DNA of 64,000 nt, from assembly GCF_040500475.1 (NCBI RefSeq), contig NZ_CP159358.1, positions 2,418,001 through 2,482,000 of the forward strand, in the 5' to 3' direction. Of the stretch, positions 40,363-55,057 are shown piece after piece (positions within the stretch are counted from its first letter, which is position 1; every line of letters starts with the position of its first letter). The translations under genes were made by a program, and so were the position numbers. This DNA comes from Bacillus sp. Bos-x628. Its GTDB lineage: Bacteria > Bacillota > Bacilli > Bacillales > Bacillaceae. The notes under the pieces are model-generated. The model saw only the letters and a list, made by a program, of their open reading frames with translations, did not search any database and was not told the DNA's origin.

Positions 40363-41344
40363 AATTGAACAAGCAGCCCTGCTACTGCAACAAAACGAAG
40401 TTGTCGCTTTCCCGACAGAAACTGTTTATGGGCTAGGGGCAAATGCCAAAGAGACAGAGGCAGTCTTGAAAATTTATGAAGCGAAAGGACGTCCGAGTGA
40501 CAATCCGTTGATTGTGCACATTGCGGAGGTTCAGCAGCTTCATGAATTTGCGCAAATAGCAAACGAGAAAGCGAAAGCACTGATGGACGCTTTTTGGCCA
40601 GGGGCTCTAACTATTATTCTTCCTTGTAAGCCAGGTACTTTATCGAAGCATGTCACAGCTGGATTATCCACAGTGGGTGTGAGAATGCCTGATCATCCTG
40701 TTGCGCTTGAACTCATTCGAACGGCTGGTCTGCCGATTGCCGCACCGAGTGCCAACCGCTCAGGTAAGCCATCTCCAACTCAAGCGGACCATGTCGCAAG
40801 TGACTTGGATGGAAGAATAGCCGGTATTGTCGATGGTGGGTCTACTGGTATAGGTGTTGAGTCGACTGTTGTATCATGCCTAGATGAGATTCCGGTGATT
40901 TTAAGACCAGGCGGTATTACAAAAGAGGCTTTGGAAGAAGTGGTAGGAACAGTTAACGTGGACCCAGGGTTAACGAAAAAGGACGAGGTTCCTGTATCAC
41001 CCGGCATGAAATACACACATTATGCACCTGAGGCACATATGTATATCTTTCATGGAAGTGATGAAGACATGCAGCATCACATTTTTTCCTATCAGACTGC
41101 TGGTAAAAAAGTAGGTGTTCTTACAACAGAGGAAAAGAAGCACTTATTTTCAGCAGATGTTGTGTTGAGCTGTGGATGGAGGGAGAAGCCTGAAACCATC
41201 GCTGCCAATTTATATCATGTGCTCAGACAATTTGATGAAACAGACATAGACCTCATCATTTCAGAAGCTTTTGCAGAACAAGGAGTTGGTTCAGCCATTA
41301 TGAACCGCTTGCAAAAAGCGGCAGGAGGGCGTACGCTCTCTTAG
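40301..41344 (+). CDS. ywlC: Threonylcarbamoyl-AMP synthase (YwlC, TsaC/Sua5 type)
   Basis: A 347-residue two-domain Sua5-type enzyme that makes threonylcarbamoyl-AMP from threonine, bicarbonate and ATP for the t6A37 tRNA modification. The YrdC domain contains VVAFPTETVYGLGANA, KGRPSDNPLIVHI, PGALTIILPC and AAPSANRSGKPSPT; the C-terminal Sua5 domain follows SPGMKYTHYAPEAHM. GAAGGAG precedes the ATG. Expression is probably under DnaA control through the boxes that overlap its start. Confidence 0.95.
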   Translation: MLNTKRWSVDSKNDLSTYYPQIEQAALLLQQNEVVAFPTETVYGLGANAKETEAVLKIYEAKGRPSDNPLIVHIAEVQQLHEFAQIANEKAKALMDAFWPGALTIILPCKPGTLSKHVTAGLSTVGVRMPDHPVALELIRTAGLPIAAPSANRSGKPSPTQADHVASDLDGRIAGIVDGGSTGIGVESTVVSCLDEIPVILRPGGITKEALEEVVGTVNVDPGLTKKDEVPVSPGMKYTHYAPEAHMYIFHGSDEDMQHHIFSYQTAGKKVGVLTTEEKKHLFSADVVLSCGWREKPETIAANLYHVLRQFDETDIDLIISEAFAEQGVGSAIMNRLQKAAGGRTLS

Positions 41345-41415
41345 TTGTCAAACAGTTCTAACCTTTCTTGGACAAACATAGGTTAAAGGAGAATGCGTGT
41401 CCAAGGGGGATTTAC

Positions 41416-41967
41416 ATGTACGAAATAGGCGAATTGTTGACTCTCAGTATCATGGCTTTTGCACTTGGCATGGATGCCTTTTCGGTTGGACTTGGCATGG
41501 GGATGATTCAACTAAGAGCCCGCCAGATTATTTATATTGGTCTTGTGATTGGTGTATTTCACATGTTTATGCCGCTTTTTGGCATGCTGACAGGTCAGCT
41601 TTTATCTGGATGGCTAGGTTTCCTTGCGACCTATATCGGTGGATCGCTGCTTTTAGTACTAGGTTTGCAAATGATCATAGCTTCTATTAGTCATCAGGAT
41701 GAACCATTTATTGTTCCTGTTGGGGCTGGTCTTGTACTTTTTGCCACCAGTGTCAGCTTAGACAGCTTTTCGGTCGGATTAAGCTTGGGAATTTACGGCT
41801 CAAGGGTGTGGATGACCATTTTATTATTTGGTTTTTTTAGTATGATGCTTACATGGATTGGATTATTACTTGGTAAACAGGTTCGTTCATGGGTCGGTTC
41901 ATACAGCGGGACGCTTGGTGGAATTATTTTAATAACATTTGGTGTCAAATTATTATTTCCGCTATAG
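41416..41967 (+). CDS. mntP: Manganese efflux pump MntP (YwlD)
   Basis: A 183-residue protein with six transmembrane helices in two repeats, each carrying a charged membrane motif: [14 protein letters not shown] and [14 protein letters not shown]. The paired intramembrane Asp residues are required for Mn export in this family. ATG at 41416 follows AAGGGGG; the in-frame extension upstream has no ribosome site. No yybP-ykoY riboswitch is seen in the 71-base gap. Confidence 0.93.
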   Translation: MYEIGELLTLSIMAFALGMDAFSVGLGMGMIQLRARQIIYIGLVIGVFHMFMPLFGMLTGQLLSGWLGFLATYIGGSLLLVLGLQMIIASISHQDEPFIVPVGAGLVLFATSVSLDSFSVGLSLGIYGSRVWMTILLFGFFSMMLTWIGLLLGKQVRSWVGSYSGTLGGIILITFGVKLLFPL

Positions 41968-42031
41968 CCAACCTTCTTACATAACAATTAGAATGAATTC
42001 CATATATAATAGAAGAAAAGGAGGGCAAAAC

Positions 42032-42490
42032 ATGAATATCTTATTTGTTTGTACTGGTAATACATGCAGAAGTCCGATGGCCCAAGCCCTTTTTACTTCA
42101 ATTGCTGACGAAAAACGATTGCAGGTAAAAGTGAAATCAGCGGGCATTTTTGCATCTGATGCTGGAAAAGCTTCTCCCCAAGCGATCGAAGCATTATTTG
42201 AGAAAAGTATTCCATTAAATCATTCTTCATCGAGACTGACAGAAGAACTTATTTCAGAAGCGGATTATGTTTTTACAATGACTTCCCAGCATAAACAGTT
42301 GATTTTGGAGCAATATGAGGATACAGAAGGGAAGGTATTCACATTAAAGGAATTTGCGACAGGGATAGATGGAGATGTATCCGACCCATTTGGAGGAAGC
42401 CTCTCCACTTATCAGGAAACACGTGATGAATTAGAAGACTTGCTGTATCAGTTGGCTGAAAAGTTGGAAAAGGATATAGAACCCTCATAA
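42032..42490 (+). CDS. ywlE: Protein-arginine phosphatase YwlE
   Basis: A 152-residue low-molecular-weight phosphatase. The P-loop CTGNTCRS starts at the nucleophile C7; T11, in place of the Ile seen in tyrosine phosphatases, gives phosphoarginine specificity. The general-acid DPFGGS loop is near residue 118. YwlE counters the McsB arginine kinase that tags proteins for ClpCP. AAAAGGAGGG precedes the ATG at 42032. Confidence 0.96.
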   Translation: MNILFVCTGNTCRSPMAQALFTSIADEKRLQVKVKSAGIFASDAGKASPQAIEALFEKSIPLNHSSSRLTEELISEADYVFTMTSQHKQLILEQYEDTEGKVFTLKEFATGIDGDVSDPFGGSLSTYQETRDELEDLLYQLAEKLEKDIEPS

Positions 42491-42496
42491 ATGAAC

Positions 42497-42530
42497 AAAC
42501 TGTTAAACCGTTGCGTTAACAGTTTTTCTG
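42497..42530 (+). terminator. Terminator after ywlE
   Basis: AAACTGTTAA and TTAACAGTTT form a perfect ten-base stem with a nine-base loop, then TTCTG. Confidence 0.7.
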
Positions 42531-42630
42531 TCTTGTTTGCAATTGAGTAGGCAGAGGTTAAAATATAACTGTGAATATCAATTTAACAGAACACATTTCA
42601 GATGAACTCACCATTAGGAGGAATTGCCCG

Positions 42631-43080
42631 ATGAAAGTAGCCATTGCATCCGATCACGGCGGAACGAATATTCGTGAAGAAATCAAACAGTTGATGGACG
42701 AATTGAAGATTGAATACATTGACATGGGTTGTGAATGTGGATCAGGTTCAGTAGACTATCCAGATTATGCATTTCCTGTTGCCAATATGGTCGCAAACGG
42801 GGAAGTCGATCGTGGAATTTTAATTTGCGGGACAGGTATCGGCATGAGCATTTCGGCAAATAAAGTGAAAGGCATCCGCTGTGCACTAGCACATGATACA
42901 TTCAGTGCGAAGGCTACAAGAGAACACAATGACACGAATGTTCTTGCGATGGGAGAGCGTGTCATTGGGCCAGGTTTAGCAAGAGAGATCGCACGCATTT
43001 GGCTGACGACAGAGTTTGCAGCAGGACGTCATGCGATTCGTATTGGCAAAATCACTGAGTATGAAGAAAAGCACCTATAA
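42631..43080 (+). CDS. rpiB: Ribose-5-phosphate isomerase B (RpiB/LacAB family)
   Basis: A 149-residue isomerase interconverting ribose-5-phosphate and ribulose-5-phosphate. [11 protein letters not shown] opens it; [28 protein letters not shown] gives the Cys base and anion hole. ATG at 42631 follows TAGGAGG. It corresponds to B. subtilis YwlF. The next gene, ywlG, follows by 13 bases. Confidence 0.93.
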   Translation: MKVAIASDHGGTNIREEIKQLMDELKIEYIDMGCECGSGSVDYPDYAFPVANMVANGEVDRGILICGTGIGMSISANKVKGIRCALAHDTFSAKATREHNDTNVLAMGERVIGPGLAREIARIWLTTEFAAGRHAIRIGKITEYEEKHL

Positions 43081-43093
43081 GGAGCGCTTGAAT

Positions 43094-43633
43094 ATGAACA
43101 TTGGTCAAGATTGGCTTGAAATGTTAAAAGAATTTCATCAAACAGTCAAATTGCGGGCTGGGCAAATTCTAGTGATTGGTTGCAGTACTTCAGAAGTAGC
43201 TGGTGAGCATATCGGGACAGCTGGGAGTGAGCAGATCGCAGAGGTGATCTACAATGAGCTGGATCAACTTAGACAGGAGACGGGCATTGAGCTTGCCTTC
43301 CAATGCTGTGAGCACTTGAATCGTGCGCTTGTCATCGAAGAAGAAATGGCCTGCCGGTTGCAATTAGAGATTGTGAAAGCTGTGCCCGTTCGCAAAGCGG
43401 GCGGCTCCATGGCTGCGTATGCTTATCAGCAAATGGAGCAACCAGTGTTAGTTGAATCAATTGCAGCGCATGCAGGAATTGATATTGGAGATACATTGAT
43501 CGGGATGCACTTAAAGCGTGTAGCAGTACCTGTACGTATCAGTCGCCATCAATTAGGACAAGCGCATGTCACTTTTGCAAAAACAAGACCAAAACTGATT
43601 GGCGGGGAACGAGCGGTTTATACAACACCGTAA
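43094..43633 (+). CDS. ywlG: YwlG, UPF0340 family protein
   Basis: A 179-residue soluble protein of unknown function. It starts [20 protein letters not shown] and contains [20 protein letters not shown] and [17 protein letters not shown], typical of UPF0340. ATG at 43094 is chosen because AAGGAG lies upstream and the length matches the family. Likely co-transcribed with rpiB. Confidence 0.93.
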   Translation: MNIGQDWLEMLKEFHQTVKLRAGQILVIGCSTSEVAGEHIGTAGSEQIAEVIYNELDQLRQETGIELAFQCCEHLNRALVIEEEMACRLQLEIVKAVPVRKAGGSMAAYAYQQMEQPVLVESIAAHAGIDIGDTLIGMHLKRVAVPVRISRHQLGQAHVTFAKTRPKLIGGERAVYTTP

Positions 43634-43685
43634 CTCGAATATATTTCTAATATAATGTTGAATGATGAAGGCGATCTATCACTCG

Positions 43686-43698
43686 AATATTCGGTTTT
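43686..43698 (-). promoter_or_regulatory. Possible PurR box upstream of glyA
   Basis: On the minus strand AAAACCGAATATT fits the PurBox AWWWCCGAACWWT with one mismatch. glyA is a member of the purine regulon in B. subtilis. A second properly spaced box is not clear, so this is tentative. Confidence 0.35.
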
Positions 43699-43731
43699 TC
43701 ATAAAAAAGAAGTCATTTTTCCAAAAAAACT

Positions 43732-43761
43732 TTTACATTTTACTCAAAAACCGTGTACAAT
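43732..43761 (+). promoter_or_regulatory. Sigma-A promoter for glyA
   Basis: TTTACA and TACAAT with an 18-base spacer, about 50 bases before the glyA start. Confidence 0.65.
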
Positions 43762-43809
43762 GAGATGGTAAAAACATCGAATGGAAATAGATTGGAGAGG
43801 ATTTCGCTG

Positions 43810-45057
43810 ATGAAACATTTACCTGAGCAAGACGCACAAGTATTCAAAGCAATTCAACTAGAGCGCAAACGCCAGCAGGACAAAATCGAATTAATTGCAT
43901 CAGAAAACTTCGTAAGCGAAGCGGTCATGGAAGCGCAGGGCTCGGTCTTAACAAACAAATATGCTGAGGGTTACCCTGGTAAACGCTATTATGGCGGCTG
44001 TGAACATGTAGACGTTGTAGAAGATATCGCACGTGAGCGCGCAAAAAAAATTTTTGGCGCTGAGTATGTGAACGTACAGCCTCATTCAGGTGCTCAAGCA
44101 AATATGGCTGTATACTTTACGATTCTTGAGCATGGCGATACGGTGCTAGGTATGAACTTGTCACATGGCGGACACTTAACACATGGTAGCCCTGTCAACT
44201 TTAGCGGGGTACAGTACAACTTTGTAGACTATGGTGTAGATAAAGAAACGCAGCTTATTGACTATCAAGATGTACTTCAAAAAGCACGTGAACATAAACC
44301 GAAACTAATTGTTGCTGGTGCAAGTGCATATCCTCGTCAAATTGATTTCAAAAAGTTCCGTGAGATTGCTGATGAAGTCGGTGCATACTTTATGGTAGAC
44401 ATGGCTCATATTGCGGGTCTTGTAGCAGCAGGTCTTCATCCAAATCCAGTTCCTTACGCAGACTTTGTAACAACCACTACACATAAAACATTGCGCGGCC
44501 CTCGCGGAGGAATGATTTTATGCCGTGAAGAGTTTGGTAAAAAGATCGACAAATCCATCTTCCCTGGTATCCAAGGTGGGCCACTGATGCATGTCATCTC
44601 TGCAAAAGCTGTTTCTTTCGGTGAAGTATTGAACGAAGATTTCAAACTATATGCACAAAACGTCATTGATAACGCAAAACAACTTGCTGAAACACTTTTA
44701 TCTGAAGGCATTCAGCTTGTATCTGGTGGAACGGATAACCATCTTGTTCTCATCGACTTGCGCTCTCTTGGCATTACAGGGAAAATTGCAGAAAACGTTC
44801 TTGACGAAATCGGCATCACAGTTAATAAAAATGCAATCCCTTATGATCCAGAAAAACCATTCGTCACTAGCGGTGTACGTGTAGGGACGGCTGCAGTGAC
44901 AAGCCGCGGCTTCGACAAGAAAGCGATGAAGGAAGTCGGTTCAATTATTGCGCTTGCTCTAAAACACCATGAAGATGAAGCGAAATTAGAAGAGGCGAAA
45001 AAGCGTGTGTCAGATTTGACAGATCGTTTCCCTCTATATAAAGGATTAGATTATTAA
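43810..45057 (+). CDS. glyA: Serine hydroxymethyltransferase
   Basis: A 415-residue PLP enzyme converting serine and tetrahydrofolate to glycine and methylene-[40 protein letters not shown] and the PLP lysine in [14 protein letters not shown] are intact. ATG at 43810 follows GGAGAGG and gives exactly the B. subtilis length; 19 upstream in-frame codons overlap the promoter. Confidence 0.98.
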   Translation: MKHLPEQDAQVFKAIQLERKRQQDKIELIASENFVSEAVMEAQGSVLTNKYAEGYPGKRYYGGCEHVDVVEDIARERAKKIFGAEYVNVQPHSGAQANMAVYFTILEHGDTVLGMNLSHGGHLTHGSPVNFSGVQYNFVDYGVDKETQLIDYQDVLQKAREHKPKLIVAGASAYPRQIDFKKFREIADEVGAYFMVDMAHIAGLVAAGLHPNPVPYADFVTTTTHKTLRGPRGGMILCREEFGKKIDKSIFPGIQGGPLMHVISAKAVSFGEVLNEDFKLYAQNVIDNAKQLAETLLSEGIQLVSGGTDNHLVLIDLRSLGITGKIAENVLDEIGITVNKNAIPYDPEKPFVTSGVRVGTAAVTSRGFDKKAMKEVGSIIALALKHHEDEAKLEEAKKRVSDLTDRFPLYKGLDY

Positions 45058-45063
45058 AAACAG

Positions 45064-45099
45064 ACCCATTTGCCTATTTCTGGCATATGGGTTTTTTTT
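45064..45099 (+). terminator. Terminator after glyA
   Basis: CCCATTTGCC and GGCATATGGG with one mismatch, seven-base loop, then eight T residues. Confidence 0.88.
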
Positions 45100-45203
45100 G
45101 TAGGATTTGCGAATCATATTGAAAGATGATGTCTTTTTATGTAGAATTGTAGGAAGTGTGCAAAGTTCACCGGAAGATGACAGAAAAGGAGTTGTCGCAA
45201 GCA

Positions 45204-45833
45204 ATGGCAAAGGTTTATGTATTTGATCACCCGCTTATTCAGCACAAACTTACATATATTCGTGACGTTCATACAGGAACAAAAGAATTTAGAGAACTAG
45301 TGGATGAAGTAGCAACGTTAATGGCATTTGAAATCACGAGAGACTTACCGCTTGAAGAGGTAGAAGTAGAAACACCTGTACAAGTAGCAAAATCAAATAT
45401 CATTTCAGGTAAAAAACTCGGTGTTGTGCCAATTTTAAGAGCAGGTCTTGGAATGGTAGACGGGATTTTGAAACTCATTCCAGCTGCAAAAGTGGGACAT
45501 GTCGGTTTATACCGTGATCCGAAAACATTAAAGCCTGTTGAATATTATGTGAAGCTCCCATCTGATGTGGAAGAGCGTGATTTTATCGTAGTAGACCCAA
45601 TGCTTGCAACTGGTGGTTCAGCTGTCGAAGCGTTAAACAGCTTGAAAAAACGAGGTGCGAAAAACATTCGCTTCATGTGCCTGATTGCTGCCCCTGAAGG
45701 TGTAGAAGAAATGCAGAAACATCATCCAGATGTGGATATCTACATTGCGGCATTAGATGAGAAATTGAACGAAAAAGGTTACATCATTCCAGGTCTTGGA
45801 GATGCCGGCGATCGTATGTATGGAACAAAATAA
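45204..45833 (+). CDS. upp: Uracil phosphoribosyltransferase
   Basis: A 209-residue salvage enzyme making UMP from uracil and [24 protein letters not shown] opens it; the PRPP motif [15 protein letters not shown] and the uracil-binding [17 protein letters not shown] end are diagnostic. ATG at 45204 gives the B. subtilis length; its Shine-Dalgarno AAGGAG is 13 bases away, which is long. An in-frame TTG at 45192 would be too close to the same site. Confidence 0.96.
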   Translation: MAKVYVFDHPLIQHKLTYIRDVHTGTKEFRELVDEVATLMAFEITRDLPLEEVEVETPVQVAKSNIISGKKLGVVPILRAGLGMVDGILKLIPAAKVGHVGLYRDPKTLKPVEYYVKLPSDVEERDFIVVDPMLATGGSAVEALNSLKKRGAKNIRFMCLIAAPEGVEEMQKHHPDVDIYIAALDEKLNEKGYIIPGLGDAGDRMYGTK

Positions 45834-45841
45834 GGTCTGAG

Positions 45842-45874
45842 AACCCACATGCTAAAGTGCATGTGGGTTTTTTG
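45842..45874 (+). terminator. Terminator after upp
   Basis: AACCCACATGC and GCATGTGGGTT, six-base loop, then TTTT. Confidence 0.9.
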
Positions 45875-46035
45875 GAAAATATGACAAACGATTGATACCG
45901 ATCTTAGGAGAATCAATGTATACTGAATATTAACTGTTTTTTTCAATGAATGTCATATCTCTCCTAAAGTTTGATGAAATTGTGAACATTTTGTGTGCTC
46001 TATCAGTATAGAAAAGTTTTTTAACTTTCAACCGA

Positions 46036-46064
46036 TTGACACATCATAGACGCTATTGTATGCT
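46036..46064 (+). promoter_or_regulatory. Sigma-A promoter of the ATP synthase operon
   Basis: A perfect TTGACA and TATGCT with a 17-base spacer. Transcription would start near 46071, about 255 bases before atpI and about 85 before the small ORF at 46157. Confidence 0.85.
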
Positions 46065-46156
46065 AAACGAGGGTATTATGGTAAGGTTTTCATAGCCTGT
46101 AGCACTCTACTAATCCTCATTGTGAGCCCTTTAATCATCAGGGTTTGCATCAGCGA

Positions 46157-46326
46157 ATGAAGCAGAATCCCATAGATCTAAAGATTTCAAGTCTAATTGT
46201 ACAATTAGACCGATGGGTGATTGATTTTTTTCGAACAGGGCAGCTTATCATAAGCGTCTTCTACGCAGTTCTCATCACCATTTATCACCTTTTTTACAAT
46301 ATTTTTCATCGGGAGCCAGATGATGA

Positions 46327-46330
<4 letters not shown>
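46157..46330 (+). CDS. Small single-span membrane protein coupled to atpI
   Basis: A 57-residue ORF starting MKQNPIDLKISSLIVQLDRW, then one predicted membrane segment (GQLIISVFYAVLITIYHLFY), ending NIFHREPDDE. A TTG at 46145 would add four residues. It lies within the atp transcript and its stop overlaps the atpI start as ATGA, the usual sign of translational coupling. Its own ribosome site is weak. It does not resemble AtpZ as I know it. I do not recognise a homologue; function unknown, but position suggests a role with the Fo sector or AtpI. Confidence 0.55.
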
Positions 46331-47452
<1,122 letters not shown>

Positions 47453-47486
47453 AAAAATTGAGAGTCCAAAAAGGACGTTAATTTAA

Positions 47487-47714
<228 letters not shown>

Positions 47715-47743
47715 TATGTGAGAAGCGTTCTAATATGAATTTT

Positions 47744-47780
47744 AATGGCGAAGATCAGATAAGTTCGAAACTTCGCCATT
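47744..47780 (+). other. Stem-loop between atpE and atpF
   Basis: AATGGCGAAG and CTTCGCCATT form a perfect ten-base stem with a 17-base loop. The downstream CCTTTATG is too weak for a terminator. It may protect the atpE 3' end or set stoichiometry. Confidence 0.7.
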
Positions 47781-47834
47781 CCTTTATGTTTTGTTTCTTA
47801 ACATATTATTTAAAGAAGGGAGTTGCCGTACTAA

Positions 47835-48352
47835 ATGTCACAGTTACCAGTGGTTTTAGGAGCAGGAGGCTTAAGCTTCAACGCTGGGGATATGTTGTTC
47901 CAGCTTATTGCCATGCTCGTCCTGCTTGCACTTTTAAAGAAATTTGCGCTTAAACCTTTATTAGGTATTATGAAGCAGCGTGAAGACTATATAGGGAATG
48001 AAATTTCAAGTGCTGAACAAAAGCATGTTGAAGCTGAAAAGCTTCTAGAAGAGCAACGTGTCTTATTGAAAGAAGCACGCGAAGAATCACATACACTCAT
48101 TGAAAATGCGAAAAAACTTGGCGAGAAGCAAAAAGAAGAGATCATTCAAGCAGCACGTCAAGAGTCAGAGCGCTTGAAAGAATCTGCTAGAGCGGAAATC
48201 GTCAAGGAAAGAGAACAAGCTGTTGCTGCACTGCGTGAGCAGGTCGCATCACTTTCTGTAATGATTGCATCTAAAGTGATTGAAAAAGAACTAGATGAAC
48301 AAGCACAGGAGAAATTAATTCAAGAGTACCTTCAAGAGGCAGGCGAAAGCCG

Positions 48353-48356
<4 letters not shown>
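47835..48356 (+). CDS. atpF: ATP synthase Fo subunit b
   Basis: A 173-residue stator stalk: an N-terminal membrane helix ([20 protein letters not shown]) followed by a long highly charged coiled coil ([33 protein letters not shown]). AAGGGAG precedes the ATG. Its stop overlaps atpH by four bases. Confidence 0.97.
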
Positions 48357-50423
<2,067 letters not shown>

Positions 50424-50437
50424 TTAGTCATCTTTCC

Positions 50438-50464
50438 GAGAGAAAAAGATTCTCTTTTTCTCTC
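50438..50464 (+). other. Stem-loop between atpA and atpG
   Basis: GAGAGAAAAAGA and TCTTTTTCTCTC form a perfect 12-base stem with a three-base loop, followed by TTTTC. The stem is A-T rich; it may be a partial terminator or an mRNA stability element inside the operon. Confidence 0.65.
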
Positions 50465-50493
50465 TTTTCACGTAAATGAACACGGATTCCTGA

Positions 50494-51378
<885 letters not shown>

Positions 51379-51384
51379 AAATAA

Positions 51385-52824
<1,440 letters not shown>

Positions 52825-52836
52825 TCTGGTCCTTAG

Positions 52837-53244
<408 letters not shown>

Positions 53245-53250
53245 AATGGA

Positions 53251-53287
53251 AAATCCTTCTTATCACTAAGATAAGAAGGGTTTTTTT
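53251..53287. terminator. Terminator of the ATP synthase operon
   Basis: CCTTCTTATC and GATAAGAAGG form a ten-base stem with an ACTAA loop, then seven T residues. AAAA on the left arm allows use by ywmA on the other strand. Confidence 0.9.
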
Positions 53288-53292
53288 AAGAA

Positions 53293-53760
53293 TTACATGA
53301 ACGAATGATATAAAGACACATAAGGATGAGATGCTTGTTTTTCAAGATATAAATGCTCACAAAACTGCATACTATGCCACGTTTTATTGTTTCGGCGCAA
53401 ACCAAGCGTATATTGATGCGAGGAGTCCATATAAGGGCGCACGACCCAGTCAGCATCGGGATGATGTCGAATCACTACCTCTCCCACATATACACTCATC
53501 ATGGCTTCTAATGCATCAATTGGCATTTTCCACTCAGCAAAAAGCTGCTGAGCAAAAGCATGAAAATATAAAGATTCTAGCTGATAAAGGCTCTCTTGTG
53601 AATAATCCAAAGAAATGTGATGAAAATGACACAATTGTGCTAATTCTTCTAGCTGTGACTGTCTATAATCAAAGTAGAATGCAATGGCCTCCCATTCATG
53701 ATCGAAGGAGGGAAGCAGTTCTCCGTACAAATCAACAAAGTGGGGAAAAGAATCTTTCAA
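53293..53760 (-). CDS. ywmA: YwmA-like protein of unknown function
   Basis: A 155-residue acidic, aromatic-rich protein (DSFPHFVDLYGELLPSFDHE, then WEAIAFYFDYRQSQLEELAQ) without recognised motifs. The TTG at 53760 is preferred as start because AAGGAG lies nine bases upstream; an ATG 11 codons earlier has no site. Its position between atpC and ywzB corresponds to B. subtilis ywmA; I assign the name from position and partial recall of sequence. Confidence 0.7.
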   Translation of the reverse strand: MKDSFPHFVDLYGELLPSFDHEWEAIAFYFDYRQSQLEELAQLCHFHHISLDYSQESLYQLESLYFHAFAQQLFAEWKMPIDALEAMMSVYVGEVVIRHHPDADWVVRPYMDSSHQYTLGLRRNNKTWHSMQFCEHLYLEKQASHPYVSLYHSFM

Positions 53761-53931
53761 TATGTTCAGCTCCTTCCACACGCAGTATATCATCTCCTTG
53801 GCATCAACATAAGAGGAGATTCACGCTAAATGTAGCTCTTTTTTCCAAATGAATCATCTTTCCGATTTTTCGGGGATATAATGAAAGGGAGTTTTCCTTT
53901 ACAGAAATAAATACAAGGAGGATCGAACTGT

Positions 53932-54162
53932 ATGGAAGATCTGGGACAACAAGCAATTGTCAGTATTGTAATCCATCTATTTTTTATTGCTGTTACCTGG
54001 TGGGCTTTGCTTGCCGTTAATATTGAACCATTGATTAAAAAAGGGAAAGTCGTTCAAGCCAGATTGCTAATGATGCTACTCACCATTGCCATTGCATCAA
54101 CAGTCAGCAATTTCTTCCTAGATTATTTAAATTTCTCCAGACAAATCCCTTATATGTTTTAA
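53932..54162 (+). CDS. ywzB: YwzB, DUF1146 membrane protein
   Basis: A 76-residue protein with two predicted membrane helices: AIVSIVIHLFFIAVTWWALL and ARLLMMLLTIAIASTVSNFF. It matches the small DUF1146 family next to the atp operon in Bacillus. AAGGAGGAT precedes the ATG. TATAAT at 53875 with a poor -35 is a possible promoter. Function unknown. Confidence 0.88.
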   Translation: MEDLGQQAIVSIVIHLFFIAVTWWALLAVNIEPLIKKGKVVQARLLMMLLTIAIASTVSNFFLDYLNFSRQIPYMF

Positions 54163-54252
54163 ATGAAGGTTTGGCCACATCCACCTGCGGGAACATAAAC
54201 AGAAGCGTCAAAAGTATGGCTTTTTAATCACTTTTTCCACGTATGCATTCCT

Positions 54253-54282
54253 CTCCTTGCGGCAACACTTGTAGCAAGGGGG
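54253..54282 (+). promoter_or_regulatory. Hairpin masking the ywmB ribosome site
   Basis: CTCCTTGC (54253-54260) pairs with GCAAGGGG (54274-54281). The right arm contains the GGGGG Shine-Dalgarno of ywmB, so the stem would block ribosome binding unless opened. Confidence 0.5.
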
Positions 54283-54290
54283 AATGACAA

Positions 54291-55025
54291 GTGAGAAAGT
54301 ATTTAAAAGGTTGGCAATTGTTAGCGTTTATTCTTTTATTTGTCCTTATGTTTCAGGGTGTTCGTGCCGAAGAATTATCACCGCTCGCTCAAATGGCGAA
54401 AGGTCTCAAACAACAGCAAGTGGAAGTCGATGGCTGGACACTTCACGCCAAAACAAATATGGACATCACCTCAAAACAATTTTCTAAAAAAGTGAAACGT
54501 TTGAAAGACGAACTACGACAGTATGAGTGGACTGAAAAAAAAGAAAAACATGTCACCAAAGTTACAGGAACGTACAAAGACAAAAAAAATGATACATTTT
54601 CAAAAATTTTACTCGTAAAGACCGACACAAAAAACAAACAAAAGTCGTATTTATTATATGAGCAAAAAGGTGCTCGCCCCCTGAATACTTGGAATAATAC
54701 ATATGATCAGTTCGTACGTCATGCAAAAAGCATATTACAAGAAAAAATTGTGATTTTTACTTGTCTCGATGGTCATGTAAATGGTATGATGGATGTTGTT
54801 TTGCAAAAAAAAGCTGAAATGTTAGCTAATGAATTTCAAGCAAAGCCAGTTGAGTATCTCGTTGAGTCTAAATTTGTATCGCTTTCCGCTTACACAGATA
54901 AGTGGGAACAGTTCATTATGACTTCAAATGATAAAATGAATCTTCAAATTGCCATCAGAAGTTCGGAAATGAACGAAAAACATACGATTACGGTTGGCAC
55001 ACCAATCGTAACGACTGAATATTAA
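54291..55025 (+). CDS. ywmB: YwmB, secreted TATA-box-binding-like fold protein
   Basis: A 244-residue protein with an N-terminal signal (LKGWQLLAFILLFVLMFQGV, ending VRA) and a mature part of alternating strands and helices, belonging to the YwmB/DUF1779 family, whose fold is TBP-like. Function unknown. GTG start at 54291 follows AAGGGGG. It precedes murAA by 32 bases, so a cell-envelope role is plausible but inferred. Confidence 0.88.
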   Translation: MRKYLKGWQLLAFILLFVLMFQGVRAEELSPLAQMAKGLKQQQVEVDGWTLHAKTNMDITSKQFSKKVKRLKDELRQYEWTEKKEKHVTKVTGTYKDKKNDTFSKILLVKTDTKNKQKSYLLYEQKGARPLNTWNNTYDQFVRHAKSILQEKIVIFTCLDGHVNGMMDVVLQKKAEMLANEFQAKPVEYLVESKFVSLSAYTDKWEQFIMTSNDKMNLQIAIRSSEMNEKHTITVGTPIVTTEY

Positions 55026-55057
55026 TATAGAGAATTTGGGACGCGGAGGGGAAGACC

